Below are positions 8,911-17,815 of a stretch of DNA of 64,000 nucleotides, piece after piece. The stretch's first letter is position 1; each line of letters starts with the position of its first letter. The position numbers and the translations under genes were made by a program. The stretch is from Methanolinea sp. (GTDB lineage Archaea > Halobacteriota > Methanomicrobia > Methanomicrobiales > Methanospirillaceae), in assembly GCA_030019395.1 (NCBI GenBank), contig JASEES010000004.1:29715-93714 (forward strand), given 5' to 3'. Below the pieces are notes generated by a model that was given only the letters and a program-made list of their open reading frames with translations, was not told the origin of the DNA and did no database searches.

Positions 8911-10673
8911 GCTGCCGACCTCAGTGCATTGAACTCTGATTCCATATCGGCCTGGATCTTTGCGAGCGCCGGGACGTAGTCCTTGATGAACTTGATCTGG
9001 GGCAGCTCGTTCTTGGACCTGACTGAAAGGATCTGCTGGGGTGTCACGCCCGCGTTCTGGGCAGCGTAGGCAAGATCAGAGTACTGCCGAATCGCCTTCA
9101 TCATGTCGTACTGCTTCTTCATGTCGCAGAACGTGTCAACGGCATCGTAGGCGTTCTGCTGGAGGAAGATCTCGCGGATCATCCGCGCCACCTCGATGGT
9201 AATCTGCTCGGCCTCCGGCAGTGCATCGGACCCGACGAGCTGGACGATCTCCTGGAGTTCTGCCTCCTTCTGGAGGATCTCCATCGCCCATGAGCGCAGG
9301 GAGTTCCACTCGGGCGAGACTTCCCTGTCGTACCACTCCTGCAGGCTGTCGAGGTACAGCGAGTACGAGTTGAGCCAGTTGATGGCAGGGAAGTGGCGTC
9401 TCTGCGACAGCTTCGCATCGAGTGCCCAGAACACCTTCACGATACGGAGGGTGTTCTGCGTGACGGGTTCGGAGAAATCACCGCCGGGTGGCGAGACAGC
9501 CCCGATGACCGAGACCGATCCCATTTTTCCGCCCAGTGTCCTGACCCGCCCTGCACGCTCATAAAATTCCGAGAGGCGGGCGGCAAGGTATGCAGGATAC
9601 CCCTCCTCGCCCGGCATCTCCTCGAGACGGGACGAGATTTCACGCATGGCTTCTGCCCAGCGCGATGTCGAGTCTGCCATGAGCGAGACATCGTATCCCA
9701 TGTCCCTGAAGTACTCGGCGATCGTTATCCCGGTATACACGGATGCTTCCCTTGCAGCGACCGGCATGTTGCTCGTGTTTGCAATCAGCACGGTCCTTTC
9801 CATCAGGGGTTTTCCTGTCTTTGGATCCTCGAGTTCGGGGAACTCTGTCAGGACCTCCGTCATCTCGTTGCCCCGCTCGCCGCACCCGATGTAGACCACG
9901 ATCTCGGCATCGCTCCACTTGGCCAGCTGCTGCTGGGTCACCGTCTTTCCGCTCCCGAACGGACCGGGGATGGCCGCCGTGCCCCCCTTGGCGATCGGGA
10001 AGAGACCATCGAGAATACGCTGGCCGGTGATGAGCGGAACCGTCGGGTTCATCTTCTCGAGGACGGGCCTTGGGACACGGACCGGCCATTTCTGCATCAT
10101 GGTCAGGGACGTCCCGTCATCCAGCGTGCAGATAACCTCGTCAACGGTGAATGAACCTGACCTGATACTTTTTACCGTACCACCCTTGACATTGGGAGGC
10201 ACGAGGATCCTGTGGACAATGTTTGTCTCCTGGACTTCCCCGATGACCGTTCCGGGCCCGACTTCCTGCCCTTCCTTGACGAGGGGGCGGAACTCCCACT
10301 TTTTCGAGTGGTCAAGACCCGGCGCAGACACACCCCTCTGGATGAAATCACCCATCTTGTCAACGAGTACGGACAGGGGCCGCTGGATACCATCGTAGAT
10401 ACTGGTCAGCAGTCCCGGCCCGAGTTCAACGGCAAGGGAGAGCCCTGTGTTGATCACAGGTTCGCCCGGCCGAATGCCCGAGGTGTCTTCGTAGACCTGG
10501 ATGATGATATTTTCACCCTGGATCTTGATCACCTCTCCCATGAGTTCTTCTTTACCGACCTTGACCACGTCGTACATGTGGGCTTCAATTCCCACAGCAG
10601 TGACCACCGGACCGGCAATTCGCTTGAGAACCCCTGTCTTTGTTGTCTTTGTGTCCTGTGCTTTCACTTCCAC
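8907..10673 (-). CDS. atpA: A-type ATP synthase subunit A (catalytic)
   Basis: Catalytic subunit of the A3B3 head, 588 residues. It has an N-terminal barrel, then the A-type non-homologous region (about 110-200), and the Walker A loop GPFGSGKT at 237-244, the form specific to archaeal/vacuolar A subunits. [10 protein letters not shown] and [21 protein letters not shown] follow. No intein interrupts the P-loop, although some archaeal atpA genes carry one. The start overlaps the end of atpF by 10 bases. Confidence 0.96.
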   Translation of the reverse strand: MEVKAQDTKTTKTGVLKRIAGPVVTAVGIEAHMYDVVKVGKEELMGEVIKIQGENIIIQVYEDTSGIRPGEPVINTGLSLAVELGPGLLTSIYDGIQRPLSVLVDKMGDFIQRGVSAPGLDHSKKWEFRPLVKEGQEVGPGTVIGEVQETNIVHRILVPPNVKGGTVKSIRSGSFTVDEVICTLDDGTSLTMMQKWPVRVPRPVLEKMNPTVPLITGQRILDGLFPIAKGGTAAIPGPFGSGKTVTQQQLAKWSDAEIVVYIGCGERGNEMTEVLTEFPELEDPKTGKPLMERTVLIANTSNMPVAAREASVYTGITIAEYFRDMGYDVSLMADSTSRWAEAMREISSRLEEMPGEEGYPAYLAARLSEFYERAGRVRTLGGKMGSVSVIGAVSPPGGDFSEPVTQNTLRIVKVFWALDAKLSQRRHFPAINWLNSYSLYLDSLQEWYDREVSPEWNSLRSWAMEILQKEAELQEIVQLVGSDALPEAEQITIEVARMIREIFLQQNAYDAVDTFCDMKKQYDMMKAIRQYSDLAYAAQNAGVTPQQILSVRSKNELPQIKFIKDYVPALAKIQADMESEFNALRSAA

Positions 10674-10966
10674 AGATCAACACCCACTGAACGCTTTATC
10701 CTCTCCCTCATGGAGAGACCCCCTTCTTCTGCTCCGATCGTGATGACCGTCGGTTTCACGGACTCTTCAAGGGTCATCTGCAACCTCCGCGGGATCTTCC
10801 TGATATCTCCGCTCTGCAGGACCAGGATTCCCACTTCCGGGTCATCGAGGACGCGGTTGATGTACTCCACGAGTTTCTCGTCGCTCTCCGCCGGATAGGT
10901 CTTCCGGATACCCGCCAGGCGGAATCCAAGGATGAACTCCTGGTTTCCTATCACTGCGATCTCCAT
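10664..10966 (-). CDS. atpF: A-type ATP synthase subunit F
   Basis: A 100-residue small stalk subunit, [19 protein letters not shown] at the N-terminus followed by a Rossmann-like fold ([13 protein letters not shown]) and a short C-terminal helix, as in archaeal AtpF. It is translationally coupled on both sides: its ATG shares a base with the atpC stop and its 3' end overlaps atpA. Confidence 0.9.
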   Translation of the reverse strand: MEIAVIGNQEFILGFRLAGIRKTYPAESDEKLVEYINRVLDDPEVGILVLQSGDIRKIPRRLQMTLEESVKPTVITIGAEEGGLSMRERIKRSVGVDLWK

Positions 10967-12021
10967 TATACCACCAGATATCCCCGGATTCTTTCAGGCG
11001 CAAGCCCGGATTCCTTCCCCCTTGCAAGGGCCCGGAGATTGAAGATCTCGTACTTCTTCATCTCCAGGTAGGCAAGGATGGGATGGATGGAGAACGGGTG
11101 GAGTTTAGACATGGTCTCCATCTCGGCAAGCTGCACCTTGATGAGTTCGATCTCGATCTCACGAAGCGATCTCTCCTCCCGGAGCTTCTCCAGCAGCTCC
11201 CGGAGGGGCCTGACCTTTATCAGGGGCACGAGTGCATCGATGAACTCGTTTGTATCCTTTATCTGGAATACCCGCTGGAGTGCCTGGGGTGAGATCGTTC
11301 CCCCCGCAATGAGGACTCCGGATATATCACTCACCGAGGGATCGGCCCGGACGCGGAATAGTGTCCTGATGTTGGTGATATCGATATCCAGAGTGATGTA
11401 GTCGAGGAACTGCCTGCCACCCTTGATTCCGCTGTGAGCATATGCAATCAGGTCGGCGTAGAACTGCTTGTAGAGTTCGTTCTCTACCTTTGGAAGGATC
11501 TCCTCCCTGACACCCCCCTCCGTCATCCGCGACAGGATCGGGTAGATACCTTTCCCCTTGAGGGCTTCGATCACCCGCTCGGGGGTTGGTTCTTCGAGAA
11601 GCCTGTCGAGAAATACCCTGTCAAGTTCTCCTGCAGGTACCAGGACTTCCCTGATCTTCCCTTTCTTCTCTCCGTGGAGCTTGCCCCGGATGATTGTCAG
11701 GACATTCTGGATGTCCCACCGCCTGAGATAGGCACGGGTCAGGTCCTTGAGTGTCCCGGGTGTGATCTTCTGGATGTTCTGGTACTCCTTTGCGAGATTC
11801 CACGACAGTGCCGTTTCGATGAGGTCTATTCCCCGGAAAGAAGTTGCCAGTTCATCCACTTCTCTCTTGTACTGCGATTCACCCACGAACCTCGTGATCT
11901 CTGCAAGCCCCATGTTCAGCATCCGCATGTATTCCTCGCGGGGAAGGAGTTTGGACTTGCGCACCCGCATCCTTGTACAGACATAAATGTAGGGGACCGG
12001 GCCGGCTCTTATTTCTGCCAC
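10966..12021 (-). CDS. atpC: A-type ATP synthase subunit C
   Basis: A 351-residue, mainly helical subunit linking the central stalk to the membrane ring (V-ATPase subunit d/C family). Visible family pieces are [43 protein letters not shown] and the C-terminal [25 protein letters not shown]. The start is GTG at 12021, preceded by a G-rich stretch and 12 bases after the atpE stop. Confidence 0.92.
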   Translation of the reverse strand: MAEIRAGPVPYIYVCTRMRVRKSKLLPREEYMRMLNMGLAEITRFVGESQYKREVDELATSFRGIDLIETALSWNLAKEYQNIQKITPGTLKDLTRAYLRRWDIQNVLTIIRGKLHGEKKGKIREVLVPAGELDRVFLDRLLEEPTPERVIEALKGKGIYPILSRMTEGGVREEILPKVENELYKQFYADLIAYAHSGIKGGRQFLDYITLDIDITNIRTLFRVRADPSVSDISGVLIAGGTISPQALQRVFQIKDTNEFIDALVPLIKVRPLRELLEKLREERSLREIEIELIKVQLAEMETMSKLHPFSIHPILAYLEMKKYEIFNLRALARGKESGLAPERIRGYLVV

Positions 12022-12033
12022 GTGAGCACCCCC

Positions 12034-12612
12034 CTATCCAAAGAGCAGGTCTGATGCATCTTTGAGTCCTGATTCCCACACCATGTCCAGGAATGTGCGG
12101 TAACTGTAATCGAGCTGCAGGCTCCCATCCTTTCTCTCGACGATCACCCCGCCATCAATATCGGCGTCACTTCCCACTGAAAAAGATTTGAACTCGGGGT
12201 TCTGGGCAAGAACCTGTTCAAGGACTTTGCGGTCACGGGGATTGACGTGCACGACACCCTCCCCGATCTGGGTTTTTGCCTCTTTCAGGAGGTTGGTGAT
12301 GGCCTCGCGGTGGAAGCTCTCGGGCAGACCTGCGATTAACTCCTTTGCGCGGAGGTATACCTGGTCAAGGAGTTCCTTCTGGGTGTTGAGCAACTCCCGC
12401 TTTACCTGGAGGTTGGCTGCCGAGGCTTCCTGGTTCATGACGTACGCGGCCTGCCTCTCGACCTCCTCGTTTGCAGCCTGCTTGATCTTTGCGGCACGTT
12501 CCTGGGCAGCCGAAAGAACCCTGGTAGTCTCTTCCTGGCTCTCTCTCCTGATCCTCTCTACTTCATTTCTCCCTCGCTCGCGGATCTCCTCAAGGACTGC
12601 CTCCAATCCCAT
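12034..12612 (-). CDS. atpE: A-type ATP synthase subunit E
   Basis: Peripheral-stalk subunit of about 192 residues. The N-terminal half is a charged coiled coil (MGLEAVLEEIRERGRNEVER onward) and the C-terminal half a globular domain ending VWESGLKDASDLLFG. A longer open frame extends upstream to 12807, but it runs across the atpK gene and has no family similarity. The ATG at 12612, ten bases after the atpK stop, gives the usual length. Confidence 0.9.
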   Translation of the reverse strand: MGLEAVLEEIRERGRNEVERIRRESQEETTRVLSAAQERAAKIKQAANEEVERQAAYVMNQEASAANLQVKRELLNTQKELLDQVYLRAKELIAGLPESFHREAITNLLKEAKTQIGEGVVHVNPRDRKVLEQVLAQNPEFKSFSVGSDADIDGGVIVERKDGSLQLDYSYRTFLDMVWESGLKDASDLLFG

Positions 12613-12622
12613 GGTCCGCTCC

Positions 12623-12889
12623 CTAGAAGAGTAACAGGAGTCCGACCACAAGACCGAAGATAACGATGGTCTCAGGGATGACAGTGAGCAGGAGAACCAG
12701 CCCAAAGATGTCCTTGTTCTCGGCCGTGGCTCCCACTGCGGCAGAACCGATTGCCATTTCGGCAAGACCGGTCCCGATACCCGTGAGCCCGACAGCGAGC
12801 CCTGCACCGAGGGCTTTCATTCCAAGCTGCGATGCCTTGACCATTTCGACGGTCATTTCTGTTGCTGCTACTGCTGCTGCTTCTGCCAT
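12623..12889 (-). CDS. atpK: A-type ATP synthase subunit K (c-ring proteolipid)
   Basis: An 88-residue rotor-ring subunit with two transmembrane hairpin helices (about 22-56 and 60-86), so a c-type hairpin and not a fused four-helix form. The ion-binding carboxylate is E73 in TVIPETIVIFG. A second acidic residue, E44, lies in helix 1 within GTGLAEMAIGSAAVG, opposite the carboxylate. The N-terminus is Ala/Glu-rich. It is placed between the I and E subunit genes as expected. Confidence 0.93.
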   Translation of the reverse strand: MAEAAAVAATEMTVEMVKASQLGMKALGAGLAVGLTGIGTGLAEMAIGSAAVGATAENKDIFGLVLLLTVIPETIVIFGLVVGLLLLF

Positions 12890-12890
12890 T

Positions 12891-14864
12891 TTAATCCTCC
12901 ATAAATCTCTTTTTCATCCCGAAAGGATTGTATTTTCTGCCTCCACCCTTGTAGAACTTGGTGAAGAATTCAACGTACTGTAACCTGAGCGACTGGAGTG
13001 CCCCGCCGAGCATCCCGAGGATCGTGTTTAAGAGATGCCCGACAACGAGGACGATGCCGCCGATGATGATGAAAATGACCCCCAATGCGGTCAGGGACTC
13101 GAGCTGGGGTTCAATGATCAGCCCGATGGCGATGAAGTTCACAACCATGGCAATAGCCACGGACGAGAGCCCGACGCCCACCAGACGGGCATAGGAAAGA
13201 ACGTGGCTCAGGATCGTCGGCAACTCGACCACCTCGAGGGGTGAATCCAGGATGATGAAAAGGACTCCGGTCACGATCATGACGAGTCCGCCGATCGAGG
13301 CGAGGTTTAACCCCATCCCGATCGGTGGCATGCCGGTCAGGTCAGGCATGAACGGCATCGAGAAAGATGCCCATATCATCAGCAGGATACCCCAGAGGAC
13401 CATGATCCATCCGAGGTTGGCAAGTACTGCCTTTACCCTGTGCGATCCGTGGTCCTGGCGGGCATGGTTGACCATCCCGAGCACGCGTCCGAGCGTGATC
13501 TGGAGGATGCCGATCCATACTGCCATGATCATCAGCCCCGTCACGTCCGGGCCGTGTCCGCCTGCATGACCCCCGATGTTGAGGTGCCGGGAGAACAATA
13601 ACGGTTTCCAGGGGAGCGAGAACCCAAATATCTCCGAGAAGAGGATACCGAAGATAATACTCGATATGCTCGCGTTCCGGAGAATGATGGCAAGCCTGCG
13701 GGCTTCCTCGCCCTTCAGGAACCTGTGCAGGGCAAGGCTCAGGACAAGAAGGACTGCGCCGTAACCCACGTCTCCGAGGATTATCCCAAAGAAGATGGGA
13801 AAGATGATCGAGACGATCAGCGTCGGATCCAGTTCAGTGTACCGGGGCCGTGAATACACGTCCATGAGCATCTCGGTCGGTTTGGCGAAACCCGGGTTAT
13901 GGTATTCTGTCGGGGGAACGTCCGAAATCTCGGATGGTTCGCACTCGTACACGAAGACCTTTCCGCCGGTTGCGTAGTGAATCCCCTCTTTCAGTCTCTC
14001 CAGATGGACGGTCGGAACCCACCCCTCGACGACGAATGACCGGCCCGTCGTTGCAAACCGCAGGGGTGCCTCGGCCATCTCCACGTCTGCACTGAGCAGT
14101 TCGTGGCAGGCGAGGAAGAGATCCCTGTGGCGCGTCCTGATGTCATCGAGCTTCCGGTTGATCTCCTCCATCTCACCCTTCCTGGCAAGGATCTGGCTTT
14201 CATAAAACCCGATCCGGTCCCGTGCGAGGCCGTCCTCGTCAGGAATGGGAACGGCCTGGAACTGGGCCTCGGGAAGGGCCTGGTCGACACCCGCCCTGTC
14301 TTTCTGCTGGACCACGATGATGACGAATTTCCCCTTCTTCGTATCGGCGGAAAATATCTCGTGGGGTACATCAAGAGAGAGACTCTTTGAGATGTACCCG
14401 CAATATACCGAGAACATCCGAAAACCCCGGAGGAGCGAAAGATCAAACGGGACGTCCTGGAAAGGACGCAGCGTTTCAATCTTCTGCTCGTACTCCTTTA
14501 TCTGGGCATCGAGTTTTGCCCTCTTTGCAAGGAGTTCCTCGGTTTCCTGTTCGAGGAGGGGAAGTTCCTTCTCGATCACTTCTCTCAGGTGCGAGCTCTT
14601 CACTTTCTGGCTTACAGGGACCTCTTCGTCCTCGCGGATACCAAATGAACTGGTGATTCCCCGGAGCCTGATCAATTCACGGGAAGTTTCGTTTGCCGCA
14701 GGGAGGGGGGTACCTATGCGGTACCCCTCGTACTCTTTGCTGTCTTTTTCAACGAATTCTTCGATGTGAAACAGGTGTTGCCGGTACAACTCCCGGATAA
14801 CAGGCTCCATCTGGGATTTCGTGGCCGCAATGAGGACACGAGTCATCCCTTCAGGAGTGAACAT
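12891..14864 (-). CDS. atpI: A-type ATP synthase subunit I (stator membrane subunit a)
   Basis: Large membrane subunit carrying the ion half-channels and anchoring the peripheral stalks; about 657 residues. The N-terminal half is soluble and coiled (residues 1-330), the C-terminal half has about eight transmembrane segments starting at IVSIIFPIFFGIILGDVGYG, a family signature. Upstream in-frame ATG 14912 would overlap atpH by 62 bases; ATG 14864 (MFTPEGMTRVLI) has GGGAG 7 bases upstream and overlaps atpH by 14 bases, so I chose it. Confidence 0.92.
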   Translation of the reverse strand: MFTPEGMTRVLIAATKSQMEPVIRELYRQHLFHIEEFVEKDSKEYEGYRIGTPLPAANETSRELIRLRGITSSFGIREDEEVPVSQKVKSSHLREVIEKELPLLEQETEELLAKRAKLDAQIKEYEQKIETLRPFQDVPFDLSLLRGFRMFSVYCGYISKSLSLDVPHEIFSADTKKGKFVIIVVQQKDRAGVDQALPEAQFQAVPIPDEDGLARDRIGFYESQILARKGEMEEINRKLDDIRTRHRDLFLACHELLSADVEMAEAPLRFATTGRSFVVEGWVPTVHLERLKEGIHYATGGKVFVYECEPSEISDVPPTEYHNPGFAKPTEMLMDVYSRPRYTELDPTLIVSIIFPIFFGIILGDVGYGAVLLVLSLALHRFLKGEEARRLAIILRNASISSIIFGILFSEIFGFSLPWKPLLFSRHLNIGGHAGGHGPDVTGLMIMAVWIGILQITLGRVLGMVNHARQDHGSHRVKAVLANLGWIMVLWGILLMIWASFSMPFMPDLTGMPPIGMGLNLASIGGLVMIVTGVLFIILDSPLEVVELPTILSHVLSYARLVGVGLSSVAIAMVVNFIAIGLIIEPQLESLTALGVIFIIIGGIVLVVGHLLNTILGMLGGALQSLRLQYVEFFTKFYKGGGRKYNPFGMKKRFMED

Positions 14865-15180
14865 GGAGCCGCTCCCTGAACCGCGATACAAGGAGAGAAG
14901 CAGCCTTTTCAAGATTGCGGGAACCCCTCTGCCTCAATTCGGCAGCACGTGCCCTGCCATCCTTCAGGATCTCCTCGCGTCTCCTTGCCGCGTTTTCCCT
15001 GATCTCGGCCATTCTGGCCTTTTTGTACTCCTCCGCATCGTGCGTTGCCTTCATAATGAGGTTGTCAGCTTCCAGCTCGGCGTGAGCACTGGTACGCTTT
15101 GCTTCGGCGACCGCCTCGCTGATCATTTTTTCATACTCAGATTCAGTCAGTTTAATCTTCTGCAAGACCTCAGTCTTCAT
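14851..15180 (-). CDS. atpH: A-type ATP synthase subunit H (peripheral-stalk coiled coil)
   Basis: A 109-residue charged helical protein (about 20-95 rich in Ala, Glu, Lys, Arg, in heptad-like spacing) at the head of the operon, the position and length of AhaH in methanogens. It pairs with subunit E to form the peripheral stalks. An AGGAGGG ribosome site lies just before the ATG. Confidence rests on position and coiled-coil character more than on diagnostic motifs. Confidence 0.85.
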   Translation of the reverse strand: MKTEVLQKIKLTESEYEKMISEAVAEAKRTSAHAELEADNLIMKATHDAEEYKKARMAEIRENAARRREEILKDGRARAAELRQRGSRNLEKAASLLVSRFRERLHVHS

Positions 15181-15224
15181 CCAACCCTCCTCTCACGGCA
15201 TTGAATTGTTAGACCGGAATTGTT

Positions 15225-15232
15225 CTTATATC
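15225..15232 (-). promoter_or_regulatory. Probable TATA box of the ATP synthase operon
   Basis: The minus strand reads GATATAAG in an AT-rich patch about 45 bases upstream of the atpH ATG, with an AGGAGGG ribosome site close to the start. A transcription start about 25 bases downstream would leave a 20-base leader. Confidence 0.45.
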
Positions 15233-15311
15233 TGTTGATATTTTTCGGGGAAAAGTGGGTGTTGGATGGTTCAAAATCAAAACAGAAGTTTTTTAAGGAG
15301 AATAAGGGAGA

Positions 15312-15863
15312 TTACCCGGATTCCCCCGGCAGGGAATCGGGCCCCCTCCCGCCTCCCGCGGGGGGCCACCTGTCCCGGGTTTTATCCGGCCGGTTTTTCG
15401 GGAAGGGAATAACCGTCACTTCCGCCGAATGTGGACAGTTCGTGATGCGAATTCCCGATTCACGACCCTCAAGGAGAATCCCCGCCAGTTCCGCGGATGA
15501 ACAGAGGAGATCCTGTTCCGGGTGAGTCCCGCGAACGATGGCGCAGGAGAGGAGAATTCGTTCGCCGGCGGAGACAACATACCGGAGCCTCCACGACCCC
15601 GGGTGATCCTTTCGCATGACGAGGAGAGGGAGGTGATGGTCCCGGACAAGGCAAAAAAGCATCGATGCAGCCGAAAGCGATCCCCCTTCCGGTGCAGAAA
15701 CCGCGATGATGTGATGCGGCCAGACTGACTGGCAGTATTCGTCGTCAGGAGTCTCGATGCAAAGGCTGAAGCGGGTCCCGGCCTGCCCTGCGACGATGAA
15801 AGAGTTCTCTCCCCTTATCAGGAGCAGTTCGTCAGGACCGGGTTGTACAACGGGGCAATACAA
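15312..15863 (-). CDS. Unrecognised protein between the secretion operon and the ATP synthase operon
   Basis: An open frame with GC-rich third positions typical of real genes here, following the platform-protein gene on the same strand. The first good start is TTG 15863, 18 bases past that gene's stop, with AAAGGATGGGA upstream; the frame stays open further to 15929 inside the platform gene. The roughly 183-residue product looks like a soluble beta-rich domain (RGENSFIVAGQAGTRFSLCIE near the N-terminus). Its last 35 residues are low-complexity, rich in Pro, Gly, Arg and Asp. I see no signal peptide, membrane helix or known catalytic motif and do not recognise the family. Confidence 0.5.
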   Translation of the reverse strand: MYCPVVQPGPDELLLIRGENSFIVAGQAGTRFSLCIETPDDEYCQSVWPHHIIAVSAPEGGSLSAASMLFCLVRDHHLPLLVMRKDHPGSWRLRYVVSAGERILLSCAIVRGTHPEQDLLCSSAELAGILLEGRESGIRITNCPHSAEVTVIPFPKNRPDKTRDRWPPAGGGRGPDSLPGESG

Positions 15864-15880
15864 GGGACAATCCCATCCTT

Positions 15881-17815
15881 TCAGAGCACGAGGTTGAAAA
15901 TCACGAGAGCGATGACCAGCATGATGCACGAGTGTTTCACCCCTGCCTTGAGGGACCCCTCTCCCATCTGGCCTGCGATGAGCCCGGACATCAATGCCTG
16001 CAGGACGACGGAATGGTACATCAGGCGCAGGATTGCCTTGATGGAAGAGGAGCTGATACTGGCGAGGGGTGTTCCCTGCGGAATTGTCCCGCCGCCGACG
16101 TTCCCGAGGATGGGGATGAAACTGTTCGAGATGACACCCACGACAAAGACAAAGACCACGAATGCCATGTAAATAATCGCGGTATAGATGAACATGTCCG
16201 AGAGCCGCTCCCGCTTGAGAAGGTCTGACATCTTTGCGTCGCTGGCAGCAATCGCGAGGACGTCACCGATGGACCCGCTCATCTGGCTTGCCTTCGTGAT
16301 GAGCGAAACGGTACGGGCAATCAGGGGAGTCCGCACGCGGTCCTCGAAACGGACGAGAGCGTCTGCAAAACTGGCTCCCCAGTCGATATCCCTCTTTATT
16401 CTCCTGATCTCGTAGGAAAGAAGGCCAAGATTCGTGTTGACCATGATCGAGATTGCCTGCGCGATCGTGAGTCCGACCTGGTTGATCCCTGCCATCCTTT
16501 CGAGGAACTCGGGGATGAGTGCTTCCATCCCCTCGATGTTCCGCCTCCACATCTCGTAAAAGAACGAGTACGGGACGAGCACGATGAGAAGGGCAATCAT
16601 GACATGGTCATCGATGACATCGATATAGATCTCGATGTCGTTGTATTGCGGGACGACGAGAAACAGGGCAACGAGGTAAAGGACAGCAAGGGGAACGGAA
16701 AACAGGAGGGTGTAATTATAATTCTTGACAAAGAACTCGAATGGGTGCCGGAAGAATTCCCGGATTCTCCTCACCCTGTCATAGCGGGCAAGCCGTGAAA
16801 AGAACGGTTCCTCCCCTTCACGGTGGTAAACGGGAACATCGCTGTACTCGTGGAGCAGTTTTGCCCGCACGAACCGTTCGACGACCTCACTTTTGAGTGA
16901 AATGAGGTCGATGAGGAGGATGAAAACGGCAGAACCAATGGGAAAGACGAGGTATACGACAGCCGTCAGCTGGAGGATTGCCATGCCTCCCATCATTCCC
17001 ATGACGACCATGATGATGATCAAGAACAGGGGACCGGCCACAAAGAGGGTGACATAAGACTCGGCGACGAGGGAAAGAAACTGGAGGAACTGTTTCTGCT
17101 CAAAACGTGCCTCTTCCTGATAGAGCCGGACCCTTCCGGAGAGGAAACCGACGAGGTCACCGCCGCTCTCGATGACAGAGACAAGGTCCTCCAGGAACTG
17201 TTTCATCTTCTCTGACGGGGTTGTCCTGATCAGGTGGCGGAGGGCGGTAACGAGGTCGTACCCGAAGAAATCAGCATCGCGGACAACCTGCCGGAACTCG
17301 AGGGCCACTTCACCGTAAATCTTTGCGTTTTCCGAGAGCGAACGAAAGATTGTCATCATCTGGGCCCCGCCCTTTCTCATCGCGTACATGTATGCAACCG
17401 CGTTATGGAGGGTCAGGTTGATCTTCGTGGCCCTGTTTTTCTTCTGCATCGAGGGATAGTGCAGCGCGATGAGGTAGACGATCATGAACCCCATGATAAA
17501 GGCAACAATGGCTCCCGTGACCTGCAGCGGCAATGCGTAGGCGGATTGCGGCTCGATTTTTTCGGGGAAGGGAATGGAAAATACGTTGTATACACCCGTG
17601 TAACTCCCTCCCCCTGCGGTGTAGACAATGATTCCGGTGAGCCAGAACCCCAGCAGGGCAAAAGCAATCCCGGTAGCCACCCCGATCTGTATGGCACGCG
17701 CAAGGTATCGTTCCACAGTGACGCCGAAACGGGCCGATTCAAGATCGGATTCGAGTTTCTGGTACTTGAGGGGGTTTTGCCTGACCCGGTTTCTCAGGAA
17801 GGAATTGAGGCTCAT
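15881..17815 (-). CDS. Type II/IV secretion (TadC/ArlJ-like) membrane platform protein, two T2SSF domains
   Basis: Integral membrane platform for assembly of a type IV pilus-like filament or secretion apparatus. The 644 residues hold two T2SSF units, each with a cytoplasmic helical bundle (about 135-260 and 440-560) and flanking transmembrane helices, as in archaeal pilus/archaellum platform proteins of the ArlJ/TadC group. The ATG overlaps the TGA of the secretion ATPase gene by 4 bases, so the two form one operon. No pilin or archaellin gene with a class III signal is adjacent, so the filament or substrate is unknown. Confidence 0.85.
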   Translation of the reverse strand: MSLNSFLRNRVRQNPLKYQKLESDLESARFGVTVERYLARAIQIGVATGIAFALLGFWLTGIIVYTAGGGSYTGVYNVFSIPFPEKIEPQSAYALPLQVTGAIVAFIMGFMIVYLIALHYPSMQKKNRATKINLTLHNAVAYMYAMRKGGAQMMTIFRSLSENAKIYGEVALEFRQVVRDADFFGYDLVTALRHLIRTTPSEKMKQFLEDLVSVIESGGDLVGFLSGRVRLYQEEARFEQKQFLQFLSLVAESYVTLFVAGPLFLIIIMVVMGMMGGMAILQLTAVVYLVFPIGSAVFILLIDLISLKSEVVERFVRAKLLHEYSDVPVYHREGEEPFFSRLARYDRVRRIREFFRHPFEFFVKNYNYTLLFSVPLAVLYLVALFLVVPQYNDIEIYIDVIDDHVMIALLIVLVPYSFFYEMWRRNIEGMEALIPEFLERMAGINQVGLTIAQAISIMVNTNLGLLSYEIRRIKRDIDWGASFADALVRFEDRVRTPLIARTVSLITKASQMSGSIGDVLAIAASDAKMSDLLKRERLSDMFIYTAIIYMAFVVFVFVVGVISNSFIPILGNVGGGTIPQGTPLASISSSSIKAILRLMYHSVVLQALMSGLIAGQMGEGSLKAGVKHSCIMLVIALVIFNLVL

